Source: an uncultured Bacteroidia bacterium
GTDB taxonomy: Bacteria; Bacteroidota; Bacteroidia; Bacteroidales; UBA932
NCBI GenBank assembly: GCA_902795785.1
Contig: CADBMK010000185.1
Coordinates: 1-6,951, forward strand
Length of the DNA: 6,951 bases
Direction: 5' to 3'
Under the pieces are notes generated by a model. That model was given only the letters and a program-made list of their open reading frames with translations. It was not told where the DNA came from and searched no databases. Made by a program: the position numbers and the translations under genes. This document shows, piece by piece, positions 1 to 6,102 of this stretch (its first letter is position 1; each line of letters begins with the position of its first letter).

Positions 1-777
1 TATCACTACCTTTCTGACGGTGGTGTCAAGGGTGGCGAAAAGCTTGTTCTCGGCAAAAACGTCAGATTTGGCCAGCAGGTTCATCAGGGTGCTCTTTCCT
101 ACGTTGGTATAGCCCACGAGGGATAAGCGCACGAGAGAGCCTCTATTGCCCCTTTGCGTGGCCATTTGCCTGTCGACTTTCTTGAGCTGTTCCTTGAGCT
201 TGTTAATTCTTTCCTTGACGATACGGCGGTCAATCTCTATCTGAGTCTCACCCATACCGCCTCGTGTACCCATACCACCTCTCTGTCTCTCAAGGTGGGT
301 CCACATACCTGCAAGCCTTGGCAGGATGTAGTTGTACCTGGCAAGCTCAACCTGCATCTTGGCGTAGGCCGTCTTTGCTCTCTGGGCGAAGATTTCCAGA
401 ATCAGGCTGGTCCTGTCTATAACCTGGGCTGTCTTTATGATCTTTTCAATGTTTCTCTGCTGTATGCCGGAGAGCTCGTCGTCGAAGATAACGTAGTCGA
501 TATCGTTTTCTTCACAGTAGTCCGATATCTCCTGAAGCTTACCGCTTCTGATGTATGTGGCGCTGTCCGGGCGGTCAACTCTCTGGATGAACTGCCTGTC
601 CGGAATTGCGCCTGCGGTCTCTGCAAGGAACTCGAGCTCATCCAGGTATTCCTTGATCTTCCTGTCCTCGTCTCCCTGCTTGATAAGGCCCACGAAAACG
701 GCTTTTTCGGTATACTGTTTCTCGACTTTCTCCTGACCGTTGTCTTTCTGGAATTCTGTTCCTTTGTTTATCTTCAT
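1..777 (-). CDS. hflX: GTPase HflX (5' part, runs off the window)
   Basis: This is the N-terminal 259 residues of a ribosome-associated GTPase; the C-terminal part lies beyond position 1. HflX binds the 50S subunit and, as known from the family, splits or rescues stalled 70S ribosomes under stress. The N-terminal domain covers about residues 15-130 (family pattern SPDSATYIRSGK near residue 70, then DDELSGIQQRNIE). It is followed by the HLERQRGG-MGTRGG-MGETQIEIDRR linker-helix region typical of HflX, here with Met where glycine- or proline-rich relatives differ. The G domain opens with LSLVGYTNVGKST; the P-loop GYTNVGKS is residues 222-229. The switch-region motif ATLDTT is at about 248-253, just before the edge. 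The start ATG at 775-777 (MKINKGTEF) has an A-rich leader and no clear Shine-Dalgarno. The gene lies downstream of tonB on the same strand, behind a terminator. Only the N-terminal half to two thirds is visible, so G4/G5 motifs cannot be checked. Confidence 0.95.
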   Translation of the reverse strand, partial: MKINKGTEFQKDNGQEKVEKQYTEKAVFVGLIKQGDEDRKIKEYLDELEFLAETAGAIPDRQFIQRVDRPDSATYIRSGKLQEISDYCEENDIDYVIFDDELSGIQQRNIEKIIKTAQVIDRTSLILEIFAQRAKTAYAKMQVELARYNYILPRLAGMWTHLERQRGGMGTRGGMGETQIEIDRRIVKERINKLKEQLKKVDRQMATQRGNRGSLVRLSLVGYTNVGKSTLMNLLAKSDVFAENKLFATLDTTVRKVVI

Positions 778-787
778 TTTTCAATCG

Positions 788-816
788 AAAAAAGGCCATC
801 CGATTAGGGACGGCCT
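788..816 (-). terminator. Rho-independent terminator after tonB
   Basis: Read on the minus strand, AGGCCGTCC and GGATGGCCT form a 9-bp stem (one G-U wobble) around a 6-nt loop (802-807), followed directly by six T's (positions 793-788). The T-tract is only on the minus-strand side, so the signal ends transcripts from tonB. Its end lies 10 bp before the hflX start codon, so it also forms part of the hflX leader if any read-through occurs. Confidence 0.85.
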
Positions 817-838
817 CATTATACTTGTATAAAGTGAA

Positions 839-1528
839 TTATCGAAGCTGGAAGATTACCGGGAAGGTGTATGTAACCTTAACCACGCGGTCTCTCTGCT
901 TACCAGGAGTCCACTTAGGAGAGCTTGCTACAACGCGGGCAGCTTCCTTGTCAAGTGATGGATCCACTCCACGTACAACCTTAACGTTAGAAACCTTTCC
1001 GTCTGTACCAACAGTGAACTGGAGGAATACCTTACCCTGCACACCGTTCTCCTTTGCAATTTCAGGATACTCGAGATGAGCGTTGACCCACTTTGAGAAA
1101 TCGTTTGCATCTCCACCCTGGAACTTAGGCTTGTCCTCTACGATAGAGAATGGAATTTCTTCCTCTTCTACGGCCTCTTCCTCTGCCTGCTCAACATAGT
1201 CGATGATATCTACACCCATGTTGTTGTTGTCCTCGAGGCTCTGGAAGTCGTTATCAATTTCGATGTTGTCATCGACGATATCGATCTGGTCAGAAAGGAT
1301 AGGAATCTTCGGTGCCTCTGGTGGAGGTGGAGGTGTTTCCTGAGTAATAGGAATCATATCCTCTATTTCAACGACTGCAGTTTCCTCAACGAGACCGGAA
1401 TCTTTCTTTTCCTTTGAAGAGTACTCGAATGCTCCGTAAACTACGAGAAGAGAGAAAACCAAGCCGATTTCCACAAAGAGAAGTCTCTTATTTTCGAGAC
1501 TCGCTTTTTCTGACTTCTTTATTTCCAT
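839..1528 (-). CDS. tonB: TonB family energy transducer
   Basis: This 229-residue inner-membrane protein passes proton-motive energy from ExbB/ExbD to TonB-dependent outer-membrane receptors (family knowledge). A basic N-terminus (MEIKKSEKASLENKR) precedes one hydrophobic segment, about residues 17-34 (LFVEIGLVFSLLVVYGAF), giving an N-in anchor. A short proline stretch (PPPPP, 66-70) and a long acidic linker (about 86-127, rich in D and E) span the periplasm. The C-terminal TonB domain covers about 130-229: KPKFQGGDANDF, then HLEYPEIAKENGVQGKVFLQ, a central FTVGTDGKVSNVKVVRG, and an end in VTYTFPVIFQLR. The ATG at 1526-1528 follows an A-rich leader without a strong ribosome site. A TAnnTTTG box lies about 55 bp upstream and a strong terminator follows, so it is probably a single-gene unit. 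No exbB/exbD neighbours are visible. Bacteroidota carry many TonB paralogues, so the receptor it serves cannot be named. Confidence 0.9.
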   Translation of the reverse strand: MEIKKSEKASLENKRLLFVEIGLVFSLLVVYGAFEYSSKEKKDSGLVEETAVVEIEDMIPITQETPPPPPEAPKIPILSDQIDIVDDNIEIDNDFQSLEDNNNMGVDIIDYVEQAEEEAVEEEEIPFSIVEDKPKFQGGDANDFSKWVNAHLEYPEIAKENGVQGKVFLQFTVGTDGKVSNVKVVRGVDPSLDKEAARVVASSPKWTPGKQRDRVVKVTYTFPVIFQLR

Positions 1529-1582
1529 ATTTCTGTTTTGTTTATGTTCTTTCTGTTGTAGCCAATAGGCTATTCATCGTTC

Positions 1583-1608
1583 CAAAGGTAGAAATAATAA
1601 ATATCAAA
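1583..1608 (-). promoter_or_regulatory. Putative tonB promoter (Bacteroidota type)
   Basis: On the minus strand TACCTTTG (1590-1583) matches the Bacteroidota -7 consensus TAnnTTTG exactly. A TTTG at 1608-1605 could be the -33 box, but the 14-bp spacing is shorter than the usual 17-23. The start codon is about 55 bp downstream. This is a consensus match only. Confidence 0.5.
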
Positions 1609-1632
1609 TCATAATTTTTCGGTTATTAGTTG

Positions 1633-1640
1633 TAGATTTG
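1633..1640 (+). promoter_or_regulatory. Putative -7 box for the ybeY-mnmG operon
   Basis: TAGATTTG fits TAnnTTTG and lies 28 bp upstream of the ybeY ATG, which would give a leader of roughly 20 nt. No clean TTTG -33 box is visible at the expected distance (the region around 1610-1620 is only T-rich), so the call is tentative. The 140-bp gap 1529-1668 holds this box and the oppositely directed tonB promoter, and I see nothing else in it. Confidence 0.45.
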
Positions 1641-1668
1641 TTGAAAATTTTGTTGATAAGTTTTTAAT

Positions 1669-2097
1669 ATGGTCTCCTACTATACTCAGGACACGAATTT
1701 CAACTTCAAAGGACGCCTTTTGAACAACCGCTGGCTGAAGATGGTTGCTGAGAGCGAGCTCAAGCGCCTGGGCGATATATCAATTATATTCTGCTCTGAT
1801 AATTATATCCTGGATGTGAATATGAAATATCTTCAGCATGACTACTTCACGGACATCATTACTTTTGATTACTGTGAAGGGGACAGGCTTTCCGGGGATT
1901 TGTTCATCAGTGTGGATTCGGTCAGGGAGAACGCAACGTTCTACGGAACTGAGTTCGATAACGAGCTTAACAGGGTTATCGTTCACGGACTTCTTCATCT
2001 TATCGGATATGATGACCATACTGAGGAAGACCAGAAAACGATGAGGGCTAAGGAGAATTACTATCTCCAGCTCAGAAAAGACGCTTTTGAAAAATAA
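1669..2097 (+). CDS. ybeY: rRNA maturation endoribonuclease YbeY
   Basis: This 142-residue metallo-endoribonuclease acts in 16S rRNA 3'-end maturation and late 30S quality control (family knowledge). The diagnostic zinc site, family pattern HGxLHLxGYDH, is read as HGLLHLIGYDDH at residues 106-117. The three ligand histidines are H106, H110 and H116, with an extra Asp inside the usual GYDH spacing that is common in relatives. Upstream lie DIITFDY (62-68) and the SGDLFISVDSV strand (75-85), both typical of YbeY. The length matches the family (about 140-155). It starts at ATG 1669 after an A/T-rich leader with no strong ribosome site. mnmG begins 3 bp after the stop, so the two are almost certainly co-transcribed; this order recurs in Bacteroidota. 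No truncation or missing catalytic residue is seen. Confidence 0.95.
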   Translation: MVSYYTQDTNFNFKGRLLNNRWLKMVAESELKRLGDISIIFCSDNYILDVNMKYLQHDYFTDIITFDYCEGDRLSGDLFISVDSVRENATFYGTEFDNELNRVIVHGLLHLIGYDDHTEEDQKTMRAKENYYLQLRKDAFEK

Positions 2098-2100
2098 AGG

Positions 2101-4155
2101 ATGATTTACGATGTCATTGTAATAGGTGGCGGTCACGCCGGCTGCGAAGCTGCTGCCGCCGCTGCAAATATGGGTTCGTCGGTTCTTCTGATTACAACCG
2201 ACTTTACCGCTTGTGCCAAGATGTCCTGCAACCCCGCGATAGGTGGAATTGCCAAGGGACAGATTGTCCGTGAGATTGACGCTCTAGGTGGATACACCGG
2301 AATCGTTACGGACGCTTCAACCCTCCAGTTCAGGATGCTTAACCGATCAAAAGGTCCTGCGATGTGGAGTCCGAGGGCTCAATGCGATAAAATCCTCTTT
2401 TCTCTGTATTGGAGGCGAATCCTTGAAAGTAACTGTAACTTAGATATTTATGCGGATTCTGCGGCAAAATTCCTCTTTGAGAATCAAAAAATCACAGGAG
2501 TCGTGACCTCCTGTGGGGCAATTTTTCATTCTCATGCAGTTGTTTTGACCGCCGGAACCTTCCTTAACGGCAAACTTTTCATCGGACACAATCAGTTCGA
2601 GGGCGGCCGCTTCGGAGAGGCTCCGTCACTTGGAATTTCCGATCAGCTCCGCGACGCCGGTATTCCGGTGGGAAGAATGAAGACGGGAACTCCGCCGAGA
2701 GTCAACATCAATACCATCAACCTGTCTGAACTTCCTGTCCAGGACGGAGACGAGAATCCGTCAAAGTTCTCATATCTGCCGTACCTTTCTACTGCGCAGA
2801 ATGGAACTCCGCAGATGAACTGTTACATCCTCCATACCAATGAGGAGGTTCATGAAATCCTTCGCTCAGGCTTCAAGGATTCTCCTATGTTCTCGGGAAT
2901 GATTCATGGCAAGGGTCCTAGGTATTGCCCTAGCATTGAGGATAAGCTTCGCGTCTTCCCGGATAATCCTGCACACCAACTTTTCCTTGAGCCGGAGGGC
3001 AGAAATACCACTGAATATTATATACAGGGCTTTTCATCGTCTCTTCCGCTTGATGTACAGATGGCGGCAATGCATAAGATCAAGGGACTTGAGAACGCCA
3101 GGATATACCGTCCGGCGTACGCAGTGGAGTACGATTATTTTGACCCTGTTGCGCTCAAGAACAACCTTGAGTCCAAGTACGTGGAGAACCTTTTCCTTGC
3201 AGGTCAGGTGAACGGTACAACCGGTTACGAGGAGGCTGCGGCCCAGGGTCTTGTTGCCGGAATCAACGCTTCTCTTAAGGTGGCCGGAAAGGATCCGTTC
3301 ATCCTTGGAAGGGATGAGTCCTATATCGGTGTCCTTATTGACGACCTCGTCACAAAGGGTGTTGATGAGCCTTATAGAATGTTTACATCCAGGGCGGAGT
3401 ATCGTATCCTTCTTCGTCAGGATAATGCCGACCTGAGGTTAACCGAGAAGAGTTATAAGCTTGGTTTGGCAGATGAATTCAGATACAGATATACTGCTGA
3501 GAAATACGAATTCGTAGAGAAGGTTAGAGATTTTGCTGAAAACACAACTCTCAAGCCGTCTGTGGCGAATGCTGTTCTGGCGGAATCAGGCAGTACGCCT
3601 GTGGTGGAAGGCAAGAAAATTGCCGATCTGGTACAGCGTCCTGAGGTTAAGCTTGAGGCCCTCGTCGGAAGCGTTCCACGTGGAACAAATCTGGCTGTAA
3701 AGAGCTCTTATCTGACCCCTGATTATGCCTCCGGGCTGGATAGATTCAAGGATGGGAACAATGGTATTCCTCGCGAAAGAAAGGTTAAAAACGCCTTTGA
3801 GGATGCCTTGATGCTGCTTTCTGATAATACATCTTATCCAATTGCCAAGGTGGATTCTTCGAAATTTGAAACACTGAGGCAGGAGAAGTTTAAGGATGAT
3901 GTCTTTGAATCTGCAGAGATTGAACTCAAGTATAAAGGATATATCGAGAGGGAGCGTCAGCTTGCTGACAAGATTTCAAGACTTGAGAATCTTGCCATTC
4001 CTGAGAACTTTGACTTTAATAAAGTCTCAGGCCTTTCAATCGAGTGCAGGCACAAGCTAATAAAATATGCTCCGAAAACTCTTGCTCAGGCGTCAAGAAT
4101 CTCCGGAGTCTCTCCTTCTGATATCTCAGTTCTTTTGGTTTATTTCGGCCGTTAG
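2101..4155 (+). CDS. mnmG: tRNA uridine-5-carboxymethylaminomethyl modification enzyme MnmG (GidA), with internal extension
   Basis: This FAD-dependent enzyme works with MnmE to place carboxymethylaminomethyl groups on C5 of wobble U34 in tRNAs (family knowledge). Visible motifs are the FAD dinucleotide-binding GGGHAGCEAA (9-18), CNPAIGGIAKGQ (43-54), GRMKTGTPPR (191-200), GPRYCPSIEDK (272-282, carrying the conserved Cys276), LFLAGQVNGTTGYEEAAAQG (364-383), and SRAEYR with LRQDNADLRL (430-447). The C-terminal helical domain contains AEIELKYKGYIERE (605-618) and ends with LAQASRISGVSPSDISVLLV. At 684 residues it is about 55 longer than the usual 620-630. The excess appears to lie between RRPEV-like VQRPEVKLEAL (511-521) and AEIELKYKGY, roughly residues 525-600. 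That extra part begins with VPRGT, whose codons form a parS-type palindrome (3673-3686). The second gene of the ybeY operon, it converges on ruvA. No obvious terminator follows the TAG at 4153-4155. mnmG (gidA) often lies near oriC in bacteria. Confidence 0.96.
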   Translation: MIYDVIVIGGGHAGCEAAAAAANMGSSVLLITTDFTACAKMSCNPAIGGIAKGQIVREIDALGGYTGIVTDASTLQFRMLNRSKGPAMWSPRAQCDKILFSLYWRRILESNCNLDIYADSAAKFLFENQKITGVVTSCGAIFHSHAVVLTAGTFLNGKLFIGHNQFEGGRFGEAPSLGISDQLRDAGIPVGRMKTGTPPRVNINTINLSELPVQDGDENPSKFSYLPYLSTAQNGTPQMNCYILHTNEEVHEILRSGFKDSPMFSGMIHGKGPRYCPSIEDKLRVFPDNPAHQLFLEPEGRNTTEYYIQGFSSSLPLDVQMAAMHKIKGLENARIYRPAYAVEYDYFDPVALKNNLESKYVENLFLAGQVNGTTGYEEAAAQGLVAGINASLKVAGKDPFILGRDESYIGVLIDDLVTKGVDEPYRMFTSRAEYRILLRQDNADLRLTEKSYKLGLADEFRYRYTAEKYEFVEKVRDFAENTTLKPSVANAVLAESGSTPVVEGKKIADLVQRPEVKLEALVGSVPRGTNLAVKSSYLTPDYASGLDRFKDGNNGIPRERKVKNAFEDALMLLSDNTSYPIAKVDSSKFETLRQEKFKDDVFESAEIELKYKGYIERERQLADKISRLENLAIPENFDFNKVSGLSIECRHKLIKYAPKTLAQASRISGVSPSDISVLLVYFGR
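3672..3687. other. parS-type ParB-binding site, inside mnmG
   Basis: The perfect 14-bp palindrome GTTCCACGTGGAAC occupies 3673-3686, and the 16-mer matches the ParB/Spo0J parS form TGTTCCACGTGGAACA at 15 of 16 positions (C instead of T at the left end). The core is identical to the parS core described in Pseudomonas. It is in phase with mnmG codons 525-529 (V-P-R-G-T). ParB binding is known to nucleate a chromosome-segregation complex. Binding here is inferred from sequence identity; no parB is in the window. Confidence 0.82.
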
Positions 4156-4177
4156 ATTGCCTCTTGTAGCCTCTCTT

Positions 4178-4193
4178 TGTTCCACGTGGAACG
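4178..4193. other. parS-type ParB-binding site, mnmG/ruvA junction
   Basis: This second perfect GTTCCACGTGGAAC palindrome (4179-4192) has a 16-mer matching the parS consensus at 15 of 16 positions, with G at the right end. It fills the convergent gap between the mnmG and ruvA stop codons and directly abuts the ruvA TAG (4196-4194). Identity with the mnmG copy extends to 20 bp in inverted orientation (4176-4195 against 3670-3689). There is no loop and no T-tract, so it does not read as a terminator. Two copies 506 bp apart strongly favour a functional parS cluster. Confidence 0.85.
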
Positions 4194-4781
4194 CTAGAGA
4201 ATCTTGAGGGCGGCCTTGATGATATCTTCAACTTTAGCCGTTGGATTGGTTTTAAGAACCTTTTCGACGGCTTTTTGTACGTTCTGCTTTGTGAATCCAA
4301 GCATAATGAGGGCTCTTTCCGCCTCTTCCGTGTTGGCTGAAGTCTGGCTTCCAAGCAGGCTTGATGCAGAGGCTCCGTCTCCTTTGACAATCTTGTCTTT
4401 AAGCTCGAGAATAACCCTCTGGGCTGTCTTAGTGCCTATTCCTTTGATTCCCTGAATCCTTTTTACGTTCTCGGAAAGGATGGCGTCCCTGATTTCGTCG
4501 GAAGAAAGGGATGAGAGCATCATCCTGGCCGTGCTTGCGCCAATTCCAGAAACGCTGATCAAAAGTTTGAACAGTTCGCGCTCATCCTTGGATGAAAATC
4601 CGTAATACAACTCGTCATCCTCGTGGAGATAATGATGGATAAATACTTTGGCATCTTCTTTTCCCTGAAGGTCCTGATAAGACTGGAGAGAAATGAGTAT
4701 GCTGTATCCTATTCCGGAGCATTCCAGAATCAGTTCCGTCGGAGTGAGCTCGACTATTTTTCCTTTGATGTATTCTATCAT
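4194..4781 (-). CDS. ruvA: Holliday junction branch migration protein RuvA
   Basis: RuvA is the four-way-junction recognition subunit of the RuvAB branch-migration motor, which prepares junctions for RuvC (family knowledge). The 195 residues match the family length of about 190-205. Domain I (OB fold, 1-62) starts MIEYIKGKIVEL and includes HHYLHEDDELYYGF (49-62). Domain II holds two helix-hairpin-helix motifs, LISVSGIGASTA (74-85) and IQGIKGIGTKTAQRV (109-123). After a Ser/Ala/Gly-rich flexible linker (about 134-150), domain III (about 151-195, EEAERALIMLGFTKQNVQKAVEKV) is the part that contacts RuvB. It starts at ATG 4779-4781 and reads toward mnmG. Its stop codon touches a parS-type site. 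ruvB and ruvC are not in the window. It probably uses the TAAATTTG box just upstream, in a divergent arrangement with sufS. Confidence 0.96.
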   Translation of the reverse strand: MIEYIKGKIVELTPTELILECSGIGYSILISLQSYQDLQGKEDAKVFIHHYLHEDDELYYGFSSKDERELFKLLISVSGIGASTARMMLSSLSSDEIRDAILSENVKRIQGIKGIGTKTAQRVILELKDKIVKGDGASASSLLGSQTSANTEEAERALIMLGFTKQNVQKAVEKVLKTNPTAKVEDIIKAALKIL

Positions 4782-4799
4782 AATATGTTGGTTCTAAGG

Positions 4800-4825
4800 C
4801 AAATTTATGGCAATTCTCTGTCAAA
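4800..4825 (-). promoter_or_regulatory. Putative ruvA promoter
   Basis: On the minus strand TAAATTTG (4807-4800) fits the Bacteroidota -7 consensus TAnnTTTG. A TTTG at 4825-4822, also part of TTGACA, lies 14 bp further upstream, closer than the usual -33 spacing. The ruvA ATG lies 18 bp downstream of the -7 box, a short but plausible leader. Consensus match only. Confidence 0.5.
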
Positions 4826-4841
4826 AGAAAGATTACTTTCT

Positions 4842-4849
4842 TATTTTTG
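4842..4849 (+). promoter_or_regulatory. Putative -7 box for the suf operon
   Basis: TATTTTTG followed by CAG is a good match to TAnnTTTG with the downstream context often seen in Bacteroidota. It lies 23 bp before the ATG at 4873 and 14 bp before that at 4864. It argues against the in-frame upstream ATG at 4807, which would place the promoter inside the gene. No clear -33 box is seen. The 91-bp gap to ruvA carries both divergent promoters. Confidence 0.55.
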
Positions 4850-4872
4850 CAGATTCTAATTATATGAATTAT

Positions 4873-6099
4873 ATGAAGGTTGAAGATATAAGAAAGATGT
4901 TCCCGGCGCTCGAGGCTTCTGTCTATGGCAAGAAGCTGGTCTATTTTGACAATGCGGCGACGGCTCAGAGGACGGACAGGGTTATGTCCCTTCTGGGTGA
5001 TCTTTCGGCATACCACAACGCAAATATACACAGGGCCGTCCACAAGCTGGCCGGCGATGCAACTCAGGAATATGAGGACACCAGGGACGCCGTGAAGGAA
5101 TTTCTGGGTGCAGGAAGCAGGGAGGAGATAGTGTTTACCTCCGGTACCACGGCTTCAATCAATCTTGTTGCTTTCTGCTTTGGTGAGGCTTTCGTGCACG
5201 AGGGTGATGAAATCCTTGTCTGCGAGGCTGAACATCATTCCAATATCGTTCCCTGGCAGTTGATGTGCCAGAGGAAGAAGGCCGTCCTGAAATCTTTCCC
5301 GGTGGATGAAGACGGTTATGTCAGGATGGATGTCCTTGAGAGCATGATTTCATCCAGGACAAAGCTGGTGGCCATTGCGCAGATCTCCAACGTCCTTGGT
5401 ATTGTCAATCCTGTAAAGGAGATTGTAAGCCTTTGTCATTCAAAGGGTTGCAAGGTGCTGGTGGATGGCGCCCAGGGTGTTGTCCACGCAGGTATGAACG
5501 TTAGGGACACGGACTGTGATTTCTATGCGTTCTCCGGACATAAACTCTATGCTGCAACGGGAACCGGCGTGCTTTACGGCAAGAAGGAACTCCTTGAGCA
5601 GATGCCGCCTTATATGGGAGGCGGAGAGATGATTGCAACCGTTTCCTTTGCGGAAACAACCTTTGCCCCTCTTCCTGAGAAATTTGAGGCGGGAACGCAG
5701 AATTTCAATGCCGTTCCAACCCTCAGGCCCGCTATGGAATTTGCCCGGTTGGCGGCAACGGACCCGGAGATTGTGGCATATGGCAAGTCTGTGAAGGATT
5801 ATCTGCTGAATGCGCTTCTGTCAAACGACAGGATCAGGCTGTACGGTGTTCCACATAGAACAGAGGATAAGGTTCCTGTATTCTCTTTCACCATGAAAGG
5901 TGTTCACCATGAGGATCTTGCGCTTATCCTGGACAAGATGGGCATAGCCGTGAGGTCAGGTCAGATGTGTGCGGAACCAATAATGGACAGGTTTGGCGTA
6001 ACAGGTATGCTCAGGGCATCGGTGGCCCCTTACAACACGATGGAAGAGGCGGAGTATTTTATAAAGTCGCTTGAGAAAGCGGCTGCAATGTTGGCGTAG
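4873..6099 (+). CDS. sufS: Cysteine desulfurase SufS
   Basis: This PLP-dependent cysteine desulfurase takes sulfur from L-cysteine as an enzyme persulfide and passes it to SufE for Fe-S cluster assembly in the cytosol (family knowledge). In the 408-residue form, VYFDNAATAQ lies at about 23-32 and AEHHSN (119-124) supplies the PLP-stacking His. VDGAQGVVHAG (197-207) and SGHKLYAATGTGVLYGK (221-237) follow, with the PLP lysine K224. The active-site loop RSGQMCAEP holds the catalytic cysteine C366. MLRASVAPYNTMEEAE near the C-terminus is typical of group II enzymes. I chose ATG 4873 because it gives the family length (about 405) and lies just after a TATTTTTG box; ATG 4864 (three more residues) is equally possible, and ATG 4807 is unlikely. 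The TAG is 3 bp before the SufE-SufT gene, matching a transfer partner in the same operon. sufBCD are not in view. Confidence 0.94.
   Translation: MKVEDIRKMFPALEASVYGKKLVYFDNAATAQRTDRVMSLLGDLSAYHNANIHRAVHKLAGDATQEYEDTRDAVKEFLGAGSREEIVFTSGTTASINLVAFCFGEAFVHEGDEILVCEAEHHSNIVPWQLMCQRKKAVLKSFPVDEDGYVRMDVLESMISSRTKLVAIAQISNVLGIVNPVKEIVSLCHSKGCKVLVDGAQGVVHAGMNVRDTDCDFYAFSGHKLYAATGTGVLYGKKELLEQMPPYMGGGEMIATVSFAETTFAPLPEKFEAGTQNFNAVPTLRPAMEFARLAATDPEIVAYGKSVKDYLLNALLSNDRIRLYGVPHRTEDKVPVFSFTMKGVHHEDLALILDKMGIAVRSGQMCAEPIMDRFGVTGMLRASVAPYNTMEEAEYFIKSLEKAAAMLA
5847..5862. other. Degenerate parS-like sequence in sufS
   Basis: TGTTCCACATAGAACA matches the parS consensus TGTTCCACGTGGAACA at 14 of 16 positions, with the outer arms intact and two G-to-A differences in the central CACGTG. 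It is read in sufS as V-P-H-R-T, the same codon phase as the mnmG copy. The altered positions are in the part of parS most important for ParB, so it may be a decayed site, a weak site or chance. Confidence 0.3.
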
Positions 6100-6102
6100 T
6101 TT

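Noticed and set aside
154..807. A 217-codon open frame on the plus strand
   Set aside because: It is antisense to hflX, whose minus-strand frame gives clear family motifs including the GYTNVGKS P-loop; the plus-strand protein shows no recognisable domain.
1780..2136. A 118-codon minus-strand frame across ybeY
   Set aside because: Antisense to the zinc-site region of ybeY and across the ybeY-mnmG junction; no motif or context supports it.
4176..4195. The junction palindrome as an intrinsic terminator for mnmG or ruvA
   Set aside because: The arms are contiguous with no loop and no T-tract follows on either strand; an identical palindrome lies inside the mnmG coding sequence, which fits a protein-binding site instead.
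4807..4872. An upstream in-frame ATG that would extend SufS by 22 residues
   Set aside because: The added residues resemble no SufS N-terminus, the resulting length exceeds the family, and a TATTTTTG promoter box lies inside the extension.
4615..5043. A 142-codon minus-strand frame spanning the ruvA/sufS gap
   Set aside because: It overlaps the starts of both ruvA and sufS in other frames, lacks any family motif and would cover both promoters.
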